A DNA stretch of 64,000 nt from Brevundimonas sp. (GTDB lineage: Bacteria > Pseudomonadota > Alphaproteobacteria > Caulobacterales > Caulobacteraceae): positions 80,636-144,635 of the forward strand of contig NZ_JAIXTC010000031.1 of assembly GCF_027484365.1 (NCBI RefSeq), in the 5' to 3' direction. The notes below the pieces were generated by a model. The model saw only the letters and a program-made list of their open reading frames with translations, did not search any database and was not told where the DNA came from. Positions 27,412 to 37,177 of the stretch are shown one piece after another. Numbering within the stretch: the first letter of the stretch is position 1; each line of letters starts with the position of its first letter. Both the position numbers and the translations under genes were made by a program.

Positions 27412-28599
27412 TCAGGCCTGGGGTGCGCTGACGGCCGCGGAGTCCGCGGCGGCCGGCTGGGCCGGGGCGGAGGCCGGCGTCGCCAGAGGGGCAGGCGCGG
27501 CGGCGGTGGCGGGAGCCTCGGTCGATTCCGTCGCCTGGGACCCGGACGCGGTCTCCTGGGCCAGCAGGGCGGTGTAGGCGATGGCCTGACCGGCCTGGCG
27601 CACGGTCTCCGCCGGATCGATCCCGGCATAGACGGTACGCTGGATGTCCGAGCCGGTCGAGCCGCGCGCGGCGTAGCTGAAGGCGTTGGACGACCCGGCG
27701 CGGCCGCCGAAGCGATAGAAGATGTGGCTGCCGACCTGGCTGACGCGCAGCAGACTGTTGCGCCACGAGGGAGAGACGCCCGTCGTATGGAAGAAGGTGG
27801 CGTTGCCGACGCCCGCGAACACCGCGCCCGACAGGGCTGCGGAGGCGACGCTGCGCGCCCGGTTCCAGGCGGCGCGGTTGACCGGTGCGCGCATCGAACC
27901 GTCGCAGGTGAAACTGAACTGGCAGCCGACGCGGCGGCCCGATCCCTGGAAGACGACGCCGCAGACGCTGCGCGGGAAGGCGGGGTGGCGGGCGCGGTTC
28001 AGGACGACCTGGACCACGGCGCGCATGCCGTCCGAACCCTCGCCCCGCGCCTCGTAATAGGCGGCCTGGGTCAGGCATTCGAGATCGCGTGAGGCGTCCA
28101 GCGCGTTGCTGATGTGGAACGGACGGGCGGCGGCCGAAATGTCGGTCAGGCTGGCGCGGCGCAGGTCGGCGCGGGCGTTGTCGGGGCGCAGCTGCTCGAG
28201 GCGCGCGGTCATCAACTCGGCCTGGCGATCGCGCTGGGCGCCGCCGGCGACGGTATAGGGATCGTGGCGGCGGGCGATGGCCAGGGCGCTGGCGTCCAGA
28301 CCGCCCGCAGCGGCCGCGAGCGCCTCCTCGGTGAAGCCGGCGGCCGTGGCGCCTTCGAGACGTTCGGCCTGGGCGCGGACGGTCGTCGCACGCGCGACGG
28401 TTCCCCCCAGATAGGCGCAGCCGATTCCCAACCCCACGAGCGCGCCGAACGCCGCTGCCGCCTGTATCGGCCTGATCCTGGCCGCACGGTCGGCATGCGA
28501 TGTCGCACGCTGTTGCGAGGATTGGAACAACGGCGTCGTCCTATTCAGCAGGGCGGAAAAGTCGCCCCCGGGTCGTCTGCAGAACCGGGCGACAAACAC
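27412..28599 (-). CDS. SleB-type cell wall hydrolase (paralogue 1)
   Basis: This is a 395-residue peptidoglycan hydrolase of the SleB family. A membrane anchor (IQAAAAFGALVGLGIGCAYL) follows a short cytoplasmic N-terminus. A helical linker leads to the catalytic domain from about residue 175: CLTQAAYYEARGEGSDGMRA, VVLNRARHPAFPRSVCGVVF and GCQFSFTCDGS. The glutamate in YYEARGE is the probable catalytic acid. An Ala/Pro/Ser-rich tail ends the protein. The GTG at 28599 is the longest start and is uncertain. A close paralogue lies 5.3 kb downstream. Confidence 0.88.
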   Translation of the reverse strand: MFVARFCRRPGGDFSALLNRTTPLFQSSQQRATSHADRAARIRPIQAAAAFGALVGLGIGCAYLGGTVARATTVRAQAERLEGATAAGFTEEALAAAAGGLDASALAIARRHDPYTVAGGAQRDRQAELMTARLEQLRPDNARADLRRASLTDISAAARPFHISNALDASRDLECLTQAAYYEARGEGSDGMRAVVQVVLNRARHPAFPRSVCGVVFQGSGRRVGCQFSFTCDGSMRAPVNRAAWNRARSVASAALSGAVFAGVGNATFFHTTGVSPSWRNSLLRVSQVGSHIFYRFGGRAGSSNAFSYAARGSTGSDIQRTVYAGIDPAETVRQAGQAIAYTALLAQETASGSQATESTEAPATAAAPAPLATPASAPAQPAAADSAAVSAPQA

Positions 28600-28984
28600 T
28601 GTCGCGAACCGGTTTGCGAATCGGAGGTCGGTGAACGCCTGACCGCCGAAGGATGGGCCTTAAGCCATCCGTTTATGGCCTCAATGTGTTTGATTCGCAA
28701 GATGTCGCTGCAGCGCAGCAATTGCGGCTGGATTTCAGGTTTCATACAGATGACGGCCGCCCCAATTGGGCATACGGCGAGCCACTTTGAGCCGAATGCC
28801 GTATCGGTTTGCACAAGCGAGACTTGAGGAAGGCCTGAGGTCGCCGAGGCATGCTCATCCAGAAAGGTTCTATTGTATTCGCGCCTCGCTGTGGCCGATG
28901 CTGATCTGTGGCGCCGACCCGTCGCGGAACACAGCCGGCCCGGCGGCGTTGAGGCGTGACCTCAACCGGATCAGGATCCATCCC
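28600..28984. other. 385-bp divergent intergenic region
   Basis: No gene is seen here. It lies between the SleB-like gene and the small lipoprotein gene and should carry both promoters. It contains the palindrome CCCAATTGGG (28761-28770), an inverted repeat ATACGGC (28772-28778) / GCCGTAT (28798-28804), and a hairpin GGATGG/CCATCC near 28650-28672. It is AT-richer than its surroundings. Confidence 0.5.
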
Positions 28985-29167
28985 ATGCGCCGTTCCATCG
29001 TCACGACCACAACCCTCGCCGCCATCGCCCTGGGTGCGACGACCCTTTCGGCCTGTGGTCACACCACCGAACAGCGCGCGGCGACCGGCGCCATCGCCGG
29101 AGCTGTTGTGGCCGGGCCGGTCGGCGCGGCCGTGGGCGGTGCAGCCGGCGCCGCTCGCCCGGATTGA
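28985..29167 (+). CDS. small glycine-zipper lipoprotein, 60 aa
   Basis: The start at ATG 28985 gives a short signal peptide ending in lipobox LSAC. A glycine-zipper segment follows (GAIAGAVVAGPVGAAVGGAA). Such proteins, related to osmotically induced outer-membrane lipoproteins, are common in proteobacteria and their role is structural or unknown. The 228 bases after it (29168-29395) hold no gene I can support. Confidence 0.75.
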   Translation: MRRSIVTTTTLAAIALGATTLSACGHTTEQRAATGAIAGAVVAGPVGAAVGGAAGAARPD

Positions 29168-29395
29168 TCCGCGCGATCTGGGGGCGAAAGGTTTCGACGC
29201 CTGTATGCGGGATCGCCTGGCGGGTGCGTCCCGGCGACGACGGTCGGCCCAAGAACGACCTCGTTCGTCGAATAAGGGCCCTCCGCGCTTGATTTACGGC
29301 TCCGTTTCGGCTTTGCCGACGCCCGGACGCCGTAGCGATCCCCGCCCTCGCCCCTGGCGACGGGCCCACCCCTCGAAGGACGACCGACCGACCGC

Positions 29396-29755
29396 ATGAG
29401 AGATCTGAAACAGACCGGCTTCAACGACCGCATCAGCGCCCAGCAGGAGGCCAAGAAGGCCCTGCTGGCCAAGTTCAAGCCCAAGGCCGCCGCGCCTGAT
29501 CCCGAGTTCGACAAGCTGGCGGAGAAGCGCGCAGCTGAAAAGGAGGCCCTCCGCCTCCAGCACGAAGCCGCCAAGGCCGAAGAGCGGCGCATCAAGGCCG
29601 AGCGCGACGAAGCCCGTCGTGCCGCCGAACGCGAGACCGAGGAGGCCATGGAGGCCGAGAAGCGCGCCGCCCGCAAGGAGCGCAAGCAGCTTACCAAGGA
29701 AGAGCAGAAGGCTGCCCGCGACGCCCGCTACGCCGCCCGCAAGGCGCGCAAATAG
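29396..29755 (+). CDS. DUF6481 family protein
   Basis: This highly charged, coiled-coil protein of 119 residues starts MRDLKQTGFNDRISAQQEAK, the recognisable N-terminus of the DUF6481 family, followed by KALLAKFKPK. The remainder is Lys/Arg/Glu/Ala-rich helix. I know no function; the basic character would suit RNA or nucleic-acid binding, but that is speculative. Confidence 0.8.
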   Translation: MRDLKQTGFNDRISAQQEAKKALLAKFKPKAAAPDPEFDKLAEKRAAEKEALRLQHEAAKAEERRIKAERDEARRAAERETEEAMEAEKRAARKERKQLTKEEQKAARDARYAARKARK

Positions 29756-29822
29756 GCGTCAGGCGCCCGCCGCTTCGAAGAGACCGTTCGGCCCGTCGCG
29801 ATCCCGCGGCGGGCCGAAGTCG

Positions 29823-32800
29823 TTAGCGGGCGACCGTTATCAGAAGATCGCCCAGCGCCTCACGCAGCTGTTCGCCGGAGTAGGGTTTGCGCAGGAACGG
29901 CCACGGCGCGTCGGCGAGAGCCAGATCGACGTCTTCGCCCGCATAGCCTGACGTCAGGATGATCGACATCTGCGGCCAGCGCGTCGCGCAGGCGCGGGCC
30001 AATTCGATCCCGGTCATGCCGCCGGGCATGACGATGTCGCTGAGCATGACGTCGAAGCGGCGCTGCTCAAGGAAGGCCAGGGCCTGGGCCGCGGTCTCTG
30101 CGGTCTCGACCTGCAGACCCATGCCCCGGAGCTGTTCCATGGCGATGGTGGCGACGGCCATGTCGTCCTCGACCAGCAACAGGGTCTGGCCGGCCTTCAC
30201 GGAGCCCGGGACTCGGCGCTGGCCCGCATCCGGCGCAGTGTCCTCGCTGGGAGCCGGCGGGAGATAGACGCGGATCTCCGTCCCCGCGCCCACGGTCGAA
30301 CTGATCTTCACGCCACCGCCGCTCTGCCGCGCGAATCCGTAGACCTGGCTGAGGCCCAGGCCGGTGCCCTTGCCGACGGCCTTGGTCGTGAAGAAGGGTT
30401 CGAACACCCGCTGCATGGTCTCGGCGTTCATTCCGGCCCCCGTATCGGCGACCGTCACACAGACATAGTCGCCGGGGGCCAGTTCGACGACCTCGCCGGC
30501 CTCGACTTCGCAGGCCTGGGTCTGGACGGTGATCCGGGCTCCCTCCGTCTGGCCCCGCTCGGCCACGGCATCGCGGGCGTTGACGATGAGATTCAGCAGG
30601 GCCGCCTCGAACTGGGCCGGGTCGACAATGACCCGGGCGCCGCCGCGACGGAGTTTGAGCTTGTAGGCGACCGCCTCTCCGACGGCGCGACGCAACAGGG
30701 GGTCGCTCTCACGGATGAGGGCGTTGATGTCGACGGCCTCGGGGCGCAGGGCCTGACGCCTCGAGAAAGCGAGAAGTTGGTGGGTCAGCCGCTCGCCGCG
30801 CCGCGCGGCGGACAGGGCGGCCTCGCCCAGCTTCTGGCGGCGCCCGGCATCCTCCGGCGACTTCAGGATCAGATCCAGGGCGCCGATGACCACGGTCAGC
30901 AGGTTGTTGAAATCGTGCGCTACCCCGCCGGTCAGCCGGCCCACCGCCTCCATCCGCTGCGCGTGCATCAGGTCCGCCTCGGCCCTGGCCTTTTCCGCCA
31001 GGGCGTCGCCGACACGGTCTTCCAACAGCTCGTTGATCCGCTTCAGATCGTGCTCGACCCGGCGGGCATCGGTGACGTCGAAGGCCACGCCCACGAAACC
31101 GACCACCTCGCCGCCCGGACCGAAGCGCGGACGCGAGAAGGACTTCAGCCATCGATACTCGTTGTCCTGGCGCAGGAAGCGGCCCTCGAGCGAGAACGGC
31201 TCTCCGGTCGCCTTGGAGGCGATTGACTTGCGAACCAGCATGTCATGATCGTCGGCATGGATATAGCTGCGCCAGTCGGCGGTGCGAACGCTCTCATAGT
31301 CACCGCCCATGAACTCGACGTAGGCCTGGTTGACGAAGGCGCGGCTGTGATCCTGTTTCGTCACCCAGATCAGCACCGGGGCGGTGTCGGCGATGTCGCG
31401 GAAGCGGGCCTCGCTCTCCAGGACCTCGGCCTGGGCGCGGGTTCGCTCGACCTCGGACCAGGCGCGGTCGGCCACGTCCTCGATCAGGCTGACTTCTGCG
31501 CTCGTCCAGGTCCGGGGTCGCGTGCTGTTGACGTGGAGAAACGCCCGCACGATGCCCGAACGGATCATGGGAACAGTGACGAACGAAGCGACCTGAACCG
31601 CCTCGAAAGCGGTCGCCGCCGCCCGGGTGCGGGGGTCCAGGGCGACGTCGTGAACCACGATCGTCTTGCCTTCCGTCAGTTCGCGATCCACCTCGCCGCC
31701 GAAGTTCCGGATCCGATGGGCTCCTTCCAGACTGCCGGCGCCTTCGGTCCAGTCGCGCGCGATCTCGAAGACATCCCGGTTCCGCCGCAGTTCTCCGTGA
31801 CCGACCCGGTTCACCCCCAGCATCCGTCCCAGCACGCTCTGGACGTGGTCCATGATCGCCTCGGGATCGTTCAGCTCGCGGACACCGTCGGACAACTCCA
31901 GCAGAAAGCGCTGGCGGCGTTCCTGCTCAGCCAGGGCGTCCAGGGCCTCGCGGGTCGTGGTGACGTCGAACGACAGGCCGACATAGCCCTGGAACACCCC
32001 CTCGCCATCGAACCGGGGGTTCACCGACACCCGCATCCAGCGCCAGACACCGTCGTGGCGCAGGAACCGGCATTCGAAGCCGTAGGGCAGGAAACGGGGT
32101 CGCGCTTCCTCCTGGGTGGCGTTGACCTCGGCGAGGTCGTCAGAGTGGATCGAGGCCTTCCAGACGTGGCCCATGCAGGTCTCGCGGGGCTTGCCGTAGA
32201 ACTCGACCAGGGCGGCGTTGACGAACTCCACCTCGCCCTCGGCATTGGTCAGCCAGACGGGGGAGGGCGCCGTGTCGGCCATCAGTCGGAAGCGGGCCTC
32301 GCTTTCGCGCAAGGCGGACTCGGCGACCTTGGCGTCGGTGATGTCCACGGTGACGGCGATGTAGCCGGACTGGGCGCCGTCATCGTCGCGCAGCGCCCGA
32401 AGGCTGGTCAGAGCCCAGACCACCGTGCCGTCCGGGCGAATATAGCGTTTCTCCAGCTGACCGCCGTCGCCGCCGGCCAGGACATCGGACAACAGGTCGA
32501 TCGTCGGCTGGATGTCGTCGGGATGGCTGACGCCGCGCGTCGTCAGTCCGACGACGGAGGCCTGGGTCTGGCCCAGGAGTTCGGCGAAGCGGGCGTTGGC
32601 GCTGATCACGGCACCGTCCATTCCGACCTTGACGATGCCTGCCGCCGCCTGGTCGACCATGGCGCTCAGTTCGGCCTCGTTTCGCCGCAGCGCGTCCTGC
32701 GAAATCTCGAGCGCCGCGACCGTCTCTTCGAGCCGGGCGAGACTCTTGCGGAGGGAGGCGGCCACGATGGTTACGAAGCCGCCCACGATGATGAAATTGA

Positions 32801-33134
32801 CCGTGGCGACCCGGCCTGCGGGGGTGGCGACGCCGAACCCGAAGGCTGCCGGCCCGGCGATGACCCAGCCTCCCAGAAGGCAGGCCGCGGTCGCAACGAC
32901 GCCCGCGACCCGCCCGCCGGTAAGGGCCGCCAGGATCACCGCCGGCAACAGAATGATGAATCCCGTGACCTCGCCATAAAAGCCCTGGCCGGCCCAGCGC
33001 ACGAACAGTCCGGCGGCGGCGAAGGCCAGTCCGGTCAAGGCGTTTCGCCACCACGGTCGCTTCGGCGCGCGCGCAAGCCGGGCCAGGACAATATCCGGCT
33101 CCAGCATACGACCGACCAACGCACTGAATCCCAA
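29823..33134 (-). CDS. multi-PAS/GAF hybrid sensor histidine kinase
   Basis: This is an 1103-residue hybrid kinase. An N-terminal membrane region of about four helices (residues 25-120) is followed by PAS1 (about 150-270), PAS2 (275-395), GAF (410-560), PAS3 (575-690), HisKA with H-box [11 protein letters not shown], HATPase ([28 protein letters not shown]) and a receiver ([20 protein letters not shown]). The H-box type and final receiver are typical of broad-specificity PAS hybrid kinases. The TTG at 33134 follows GGGGG; the ATG at 33107 is an alternative start. Signal and partner are unknown. Confidence 0.93.
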   Translation of the reverse strand: MGFSALVGRMLEPDIVLARLARAPKRPWWRNALTGLAFAAAGLFVRWAGQGFYGEVTGFIILLPAVILAALTGGRVAGVVATAACLLGGWVIAGPAAFGFGVATPAGRVATVNFIIVGGFVTIVAASLRKSLARLEETVAALEISQDALRRNEAELSAMVDQAAAGIVKVGMDGAVISANARFAELLGQTQASVVGLTTRGVSHPDDIQPTIDLLSDVLAGGDGGQLEKRYIRPDGTVVWALTSLRALRDDDGAQSGYIAVTVDITDAKVAESALRESEARFRLMADTAPSPVWLTNAEGEVEFVNAALVEFYGKPRETCMGHVWKASIHSDDLAEVNATQEEARPRFLPYGFECRFLRHDGVWRWMRVSVNPRFDGEGVFQGYVGLSFDVTTTREALDALAEQERRQRFLLELSDGVRELNDPEAIMDHVQSVLGRMLGVNRVGHGELRRNRDVFEIARDWTEGAGSLEGAHRIRNFGGEVDRELTEGKTIVVHDVALDPRTRAAATAFEAVQVASFVTVPMIRSGIVRAFLHVNSTRPRTWTSAEVSLIEDVADRAWSEVERTRAQAEVLESEARFRDIADTAPVLIWVTKQDHSRAFVNQAYVEFMGGDYESVRTADWRSYIHADDHDMLVRKSIASKATGEPFSLEGRFLRQDNEYRWLKSFSRPRFGPGGEVVGFVGVAFDVTDARRVEHDLKRINELLEDRVGDALAEKARAEADLMHAQRMEAVGRLTGGVAHDFNNLLTVVIGALDLILKSPEDAGRRQKLGEAALSAARRGERLTHQLLAFSRRQALRPEAVDINALIRESDPLLRRAVGEAVAYKLKLRRGGARVIVDPAQFEAALLNLIVNARDAVAERGQTEGARITVQTQACEVEAGEVVELAPGDYVCVTVADTGAGMNAETMQRVFEPFFTTKAVGKGTGLGLSQVYGFARQSGGGVKISSTVGAGTEIRVYLPPAPSEDTAPDAGQRRVPGSVKAGQTLLLVEDDMAVATIAMEQLRGMGLQVETAETAAQALAFLEQRRFDVMLSDIVMPGGMTGIELARACATRWPQMSIILTSGYAGEDVDLALADAPWPFLRKPYSGEQLREALGDLLITVAR

Positions 33135-33295
33135 TCAACAACCCCCGGCTCGCGCTGGCGCGAAAAACGGCAACGCTTTTCCGTGTCTTGCGTTCCAGAA
33201 ACGGCATGCCCGATGTGACGGAGGGCAGGCCTTGGCGATGGAGGCTGGAACGCCTACCTGCCAGACGAATAGAGACTGTCGCCAAAGGAGCAAGC

Positions 33296-33775
33296 ATGAC
33301 CGCAACAATCCACACCGGCCTGACCAGCGCGGAGCGCAGCGAGGTGGCGCAGGAGCTGTCCAAGGTCCTGGCGGACAGCTTCGCCGTCTATCTGAAGACG
33401 CATGGCTATCACTGGAACGTCCGGGGTCCCGAGTTCTTCACTCTGCATAATCTGCTGGAACAGCAGTACCGCGACATCTGGGCGGCGCTGGACGAGATCG
33501 CGGAGCGGATCCGCGCCCTGGGCGAGTTCGCGCCCCAGGCCCATTCCACCTTTGCGAATCTGACGTCGATCAAGGACGGCGATCCGGACAAGGATGCGCC
33601 GGCCATGCTCAACGAACTGATGAAGGATCACGAGACCCTGATCGCCACCTGCCGCACAGCCCTCAAGGCGGCGGACGAGGAGGGCGACGACGTCTCGGTT
33701 GATCTTCTCACCCAGCGTCTGGCGGCGCATGAGAAGTTCGCCTGGATGCTGCGTTCGACTCTCGGCGGCCGCTGA
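33296..33775 (+). CDS. dps: DNA protection during starvation protein
   Basis: Ferritin-like Dps dodecamer subunit, oxidising iron with hydrogen peroxide and protecting DNA. Start ATG 33296 has a strong AAAGGAG, giving 159 residues. The inter-subunit ferroxidase residues are visible: THGYHWNVRGPEFFTLH (H) and DIWAALDEIAERIRALG (D and E). The rest is the four-helix bundle. There is no obvious GGAAC/CGTT EcfG promoter upstream. Confidence 0.95.
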   Translation: MTATIHTGLTSAERSEVAQELSKVLADSFAVYLKTHGYHWNVRGPEFFTLHNLLEQQYRDIWAALDEIAERIRALGEFAPQAHSTFANLTSIKDGDPDKDAPAMLNELMKDHETLIATCRTALKAADEEGDDVSVDLLTQRLAAHEKFAWMLRSTLGGR

Positions 33776-33874
33776 TCCGCCTCACCGAACCGTAATCCGT
33801 GGCCTGAAAAGCGCCGTGTTGCGGGACCAGAGACCCTGCTACACGGCGTTTCGGCGTCGATAGCCCGGATAAGA

Positions 33875-35083
33875 ATGACGCGTTTCTCGATCACGTCCGT
33901 CGACTGGCACAGGGTGAAGACCCTGGCCCGCCGCTATGCCGCAGCGGCCCCTGCGGCGGTGGCGGCGCTCGGCGTGGCGATGGCGGCGAGCTCGACGGTG
34001 CGTCCTGCCGGAGATCGCACGGCCGAGGCCGTGGCGCGCGTCACCCAGGGCGACCTGTCCACGCGCGGTCTCGCGGCTCTCAGCGCGCGGATGGACCCGG
34101 CCCAGCTGGCGCTGGCGATCCGCTTCGATCCCAACGAGCGACGCGCCGCCCTGCTGGGGCTCACCCCCGGCTGGGAGAGCCTGACCCTCGCCGGACGGCC
34201 GACACTGGAACTGGGCGTCAACGGGCTGGATGCGCAGAAGCGCAACGCCGCCATGCCCGCCGCGATCGGCGCGCTCCGTCCCGCCGCGCCCTTCGTCCTG
34301 AACGCCGCGACCCCGGCCGATCGCGCCCGGGCGCTGCGCTGCCTGACTCAGGGCGTCTATTACGAAGCGGCGCTGGAAAGCACCGAGGGTCAGGAAGCGG
34401 TCGCCCAGGTGATCCTGAACCGGGTCCGCGATCCCAACTATCCCAACACAGTGTGCGGCGTCGTTTTCGAAGGCGCCGAGCGGACCACGGGCTGCCAGTT
34501 CAGCTTCACCTGCGACGGCGCCCTGTCCCAGGCGCCGGTCGGCTGGGCCTGGAACCGCGCCCGGATCGTGGCCGAGCGGGCTCTGTCCGGATACGTCGCG
34601 ACCAGGGTCGGCACCGCGACCCACTATCACGCCGACTACGTCCACCCCTGGTGGGCGCCGACCCTCGGCAAGATCACCCAGATCGGGGCCCATATCTTCT
34701 ACCGCTGGAAGGGGCTGGCCGGGGAGACCGCCGCCTTCAAACAGACCTATGCCGGACGTGAGCCGACCATCGACGAAGCGCGCTTCGCGCGCCCGCGCAT
34801 GATCACGGCCTCCGCAGCCACGGGCGAGGCCGGACCTGACGACGCCACCGTCCTGGCCGAGGGCGGGATGAACCTTCGCACCGTCGAGATCAACGGCCAG
34901 ACCCGGGTGGTGGGCGTGGCCAGCCTGGGCGGACGTCGTCAGGCGACGGCGGCTGATATCGCGGCCATCAACGCCCGCCTCCAGGCCTTCGAGGCCCCGG
35001 CGATCGCCGCCCCGACACCTGCCGCCGCTCCGGCGGGCGTTACGGTCATGGACGTCGAAGAGGTCGGCCGGCCGGCCAACTGA
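33875..35083 (+). CDS. SleB-type cell wall hydrolase (paralogue 2)
   Basis: This is a 402-residue SleB-family hydrolase. An N-terminal hydrophobic segment (AAAAPAAVAALGVAMAAS) serves as anchor or signal. The catalytic domain from about residue 155 reads CLTQGVYYEAALESTEGQEA, VILNRVRDPNYPNTVCGVVF and GCQFSFTCDGA, followed by THYHADYVHPWWAPTLGKI and IGAHIFYRWKG. The block order is identical to the paralogue at 27.4-28.6 kb. A long low-complexity tail ends the protein. Its role is probably peptidoglycan remodelling, since spores are not expected here. Confidence 0.88.
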   Translation: MTRFSITSVDWHRVKTLARRYAAAAPAAVAALGVAMAASSTVRPAGDRTAEAVARVTQGDLSTRGLAALSARMDPAQLALAIRFDPNERRAALLGLTPGWESLTLAGRPTLELGVNGLDAQKRNAAMPAAIGALRPAAPFVLNAATPADRARALRCLTQGVYYEAALESTEGQEAVAQVILNRVRDPNYPNTVCGVVFEGAERTTGCQFSFTCDGALSQAPVGWAWNRARIVAERALSGYVATRVGTATHYHADYVHPWWAPTLGKITQIGAHIFYRWKGLAGETAAFKQTYAGREPTIDEARFARPRMITASAATGEAGPDDATVLAEGGMNLRTVEINGQTRVVGVASLGGRRQATAADIAAINARLQAFEAPAIAAPTPAAAPAGVTVMDVEEVGRPAN

Positions 35084-35117
35084 AGCCCCGCTCATTCGCG
35101 CGTGCAACGCCGGTCGC

Positions 35118-35139
35118 CATTGCGCATTTACATTGCGCA
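35118..35139 (+). repeat. short direct repeat CATTGCGCA before the HWE kinase
   Basis: Two copies of CATTGCGCA (35118-35126 and 35131-35139), 13 bases apart, lie 31-52 bases before the TTG start of the HWE kinase. They sit in the only promoter-sized gap and could be a regulator site or chance. Confidence 0.35.
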
Positions 35140-35169
35140 CCGGGCACACGGCCCCGCCTGGAGTTCCGT

Positions 35170-36705
35170 TTGACCGCCGCAGCCCTGCCCTGGAATGAAG
35201 CCGAGAGGCTCGGCGCGCTGCGATCCTACGGAATCCTCGATACGGAGCCGGAGCAGGCCTTCGAGGATATCGTCCAGCTGGCCGCCAGGATCTGCGATGC
35301 GCCGATCGCGGTCGTCAATCTGATCGACGAGGGCCGGCAGTGGTTCAAGGCAGAGACCGGCCTCGGCGTCCGGGAGACCCCGCTCGATAGCTCATTCTGC
35401 GCCCATGCCCTGCTGCGGGACGACGGCATGGTCATTCCGGACGCAACCCGCGACAGCCGGTTCGACGGCAACCCGCTGGTCGCCGGCGACACGGGTCTCC
35501 GGTTCTATGCAGGCCGGCTCCTGAAGAGCCCTGACGGTCATGCGCTTGGGACGCTGTGCGTCCTCGACACCCGGGCCCGTCCCGAGGGGTTGACGCCGAT
35601 CCAGGCCGAGACCCTCGAGGTTCTGGCCGGGCAGGTCATGGCGCAGCTGGAGCTGCGGCGCGCCATCCGCGAGCGCGAAGAAGGCGTTCACGCCTTGGCC
35701 GACAGCGAGGCCAAGTTCCGCGCCATCGCCGATTCCATGCCCCAGATGGTCTGGTCGACCCTGCCCGACGGATTTCACGACTACTATAACGCCCGCTGGT
35801 ACGAGTTCACCGGCGTGCCGGTCGGCTCGACCGACGGCGAGGGCTGGAACGGCATGTTCCATCCCGATGATCAGGCGCGGGCCCGCGAGGTCTGGAACCA
35901 TTCGCTGGAGACCGGCGACCTCTACGAGATCGAGTACCGACTGCGTCGCGCGGACGGCGTCTATCGCTGGGCCCTGGGCCGCGCGACGCCGATCCGGAAC
36001 GAGGTCGGTGAGATCATTCGCTGGTTCGGCACCTGCACCGATATCGAGGAGCTGAAGCGGTCGGAGGAGGGCAAGGACCTGCTCAGCCAGGAACTGAGTC
36101 ACCGGATCAAGAACATCTTCGCCGTGGTTTCGTCCCTGATCGCCCTGTCCGCGCGCGAGCACCCGGAGGCCAGGGCCTTCGCCGGAAGCGTGCGCGACCG
36201 GATCAACGCCCTTGCCCGCGCTCACGAGTTCGTCCGGCCCCATTCAGAGGTCTCCCGGCCGTTGATCAGCGATACGACCCTGCACGCCTTCCTGAACGCC
36301 CTGTTCAAACCCTATGTCGACGCGGCGGGCGGGTCGCGCGTCCTCATCGAGGGCGACGACGCGACCTTCGACGACCAGGCGGCAACCTCGGTCGCCCTGC
36401 TGTTCCACGAACTGGCGACCAACGCCGCCAAATACGGCGCCCTGTCGGTTCCGGGCGGTCAGGTCCTGTTGCGCACCTGCAATGAGGGCGACCGGTTCAC
36501 CCTGACCTGGACCGAGCAAGACGGCCCGCCCGTTCCCGAAAGACCTGGCCGGCAAGGGTTCGGAACGGCGCTGGCGACCTTGTCGGTCGAAGGTCAGTTG
36601 GGCGGAAAGCTGGAACGAAGGTGGGCGCCGGGGGGGTTGGTTCTGAAGGCGGATCTCCCCGCTACGGCGCTTTCGCGGCGACGCGCCGCATTGAAAAAGA
36701 AATGA
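35170..36705 (+). CDS. GAF-PAS HWE-family sensor histidine kinase
   Basis: This soluble 511-residue kinase starts at TTG 35170. A GAF domain (about 20-165) is followed by PAS (about 175-300, PQMVWSTLPDGFHDYYNARW) and an HWE-type kinase domain with H-box ELSHRIKNIFAVVSSLIALS, N-box HELATNAAKYGAL and the WTE motif. HWE kinases often signal to atypical response regulators. The next gene, 52 bases on, is a lone receiver and a likely partner. The input is unknown; GAF/PAS could bind a chromophore or small ligand. Confidence 0.92.
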   Translation: MTAAALPWNEAERLGALRSYGILDTEPEQAFEDIVQLAARICDAPIAVVNLIDEGRQWFKAETGLGVRETPLDSSFCAHALLRDDGMVIPDATRDSRFDGNPLVAGDTGLRFYAGRLLKSPDGHALGTLCVLDTRARPEGLTPIQAETLEVLAGQVMAQLELRRAIREREEGVHALADSEAKFRAIADSMPQMVWSTLPDGFHDYYNARWYEFTGVPVGSTDGEGWNGMFHPDDQARAREVWNHSLETGDLYEIEYRLRRADGVYRWALGRATPIRNEVGEIIRWFGTCTDIEELKRSEEGKDLLSQELSHRIKNIFAVVSSLIALSAREHPEARAFAGSVRDRINALARAHEFVRPHSEVSRPLISDTTLHAFLNALFKPYVDAAGGSRVLIEGDDATFDDQAATSVALLFHELATNAAKYGALSVPGGQVLLRTCNEGDRFTLTWTEQDGPPVPERPGRQGFGTALATLSVEGQLGGKLERRWAPGGLVLKADLPATALSRRRAALKKK

Positions 36706-36757
36706 ACCGGACGGAAGCCACTGCGTTCGAAAGGTCCGGTAACCGACACACAAGGCC

Positions 36758-37165
36758 ATGACTGCGCGTATCCTGATCATCGAAGACGAGGCGCTCGTCG
36801 CCATGGAACTCCGCTTCGTGCTGGAGGACCTGGGTCACGAGGTCGTGGCGACCGCCGCGGACGCCAGGTCGGCGCGCTCCGCCGCGTCAGAGAACGATGT
36901 CGACCTGGCCCTGGTCGACATTCACCTGTCCGACGGTCCTACCGGGATCGACCTGGGCCGTGAGCTGGGCCAGGAGATGGGCGTCACCGTCCTGTTCATG
37001 ACGGCCAATCCCGGCATGCTTCGCGAGGGTGTGGCCGGGACCATCGGCGTGCTGTCAAAGCCGACCGACGAACGCGCGGTCCAGACCGCGGTCGACTACG
37101 CCCTCCGCCGCCGCGCCGGCCGCCCGGTCGAATACGCGCCCCCGGAACTCCAGCTCTTCGGCTAG
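36758..37165 (+). CDS. single-domain response regulator
   Basis: This receiver-only protein (135 aa) has acidic pair EDE (IIEDEALVAMELRFVLE), phospho-acceptor aspartate in LALVDIHLSDGPTG, the switch T/A in LFMTANPG and the lysine in VLSKPTD. It has no output domain. It lies 52 bases after the HWE kinase and is the obvious partner. The FxT-like MTAN motif and HWE partnership resemble the FAT-GUY class, but I have not confirmed the signature. Confidence 0.92.
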   Translation: MTARILIIEDEALVAMELRFVLEDLGHEVVATAADARSARSAASENDVDLALVDIHLSDGPTGIDLGRELGQEMGVTVLFMTANPGMLREGVAGTIGVLSKPTDERAVQTAVDYALRRRAGRPVEYAPPELQLFG

Positions 37166-37177
37166 CAGGTCCGGATT

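Noticed and set aside
29178..29200. Possible start of a tmRNA (GGGGGCGAAAGGTTTCGACG)
   Set aside because: It resembles a tmRNA 5' end, but no tag-coding sequence and no acceptor part with CCA is found in the following 200 bases.
31245..33218. Long open frame opposite the 1103-aa kinase
   Set aside because: It is an antisense shadow with the same low-complexity character; the kinase strand has complete domains.
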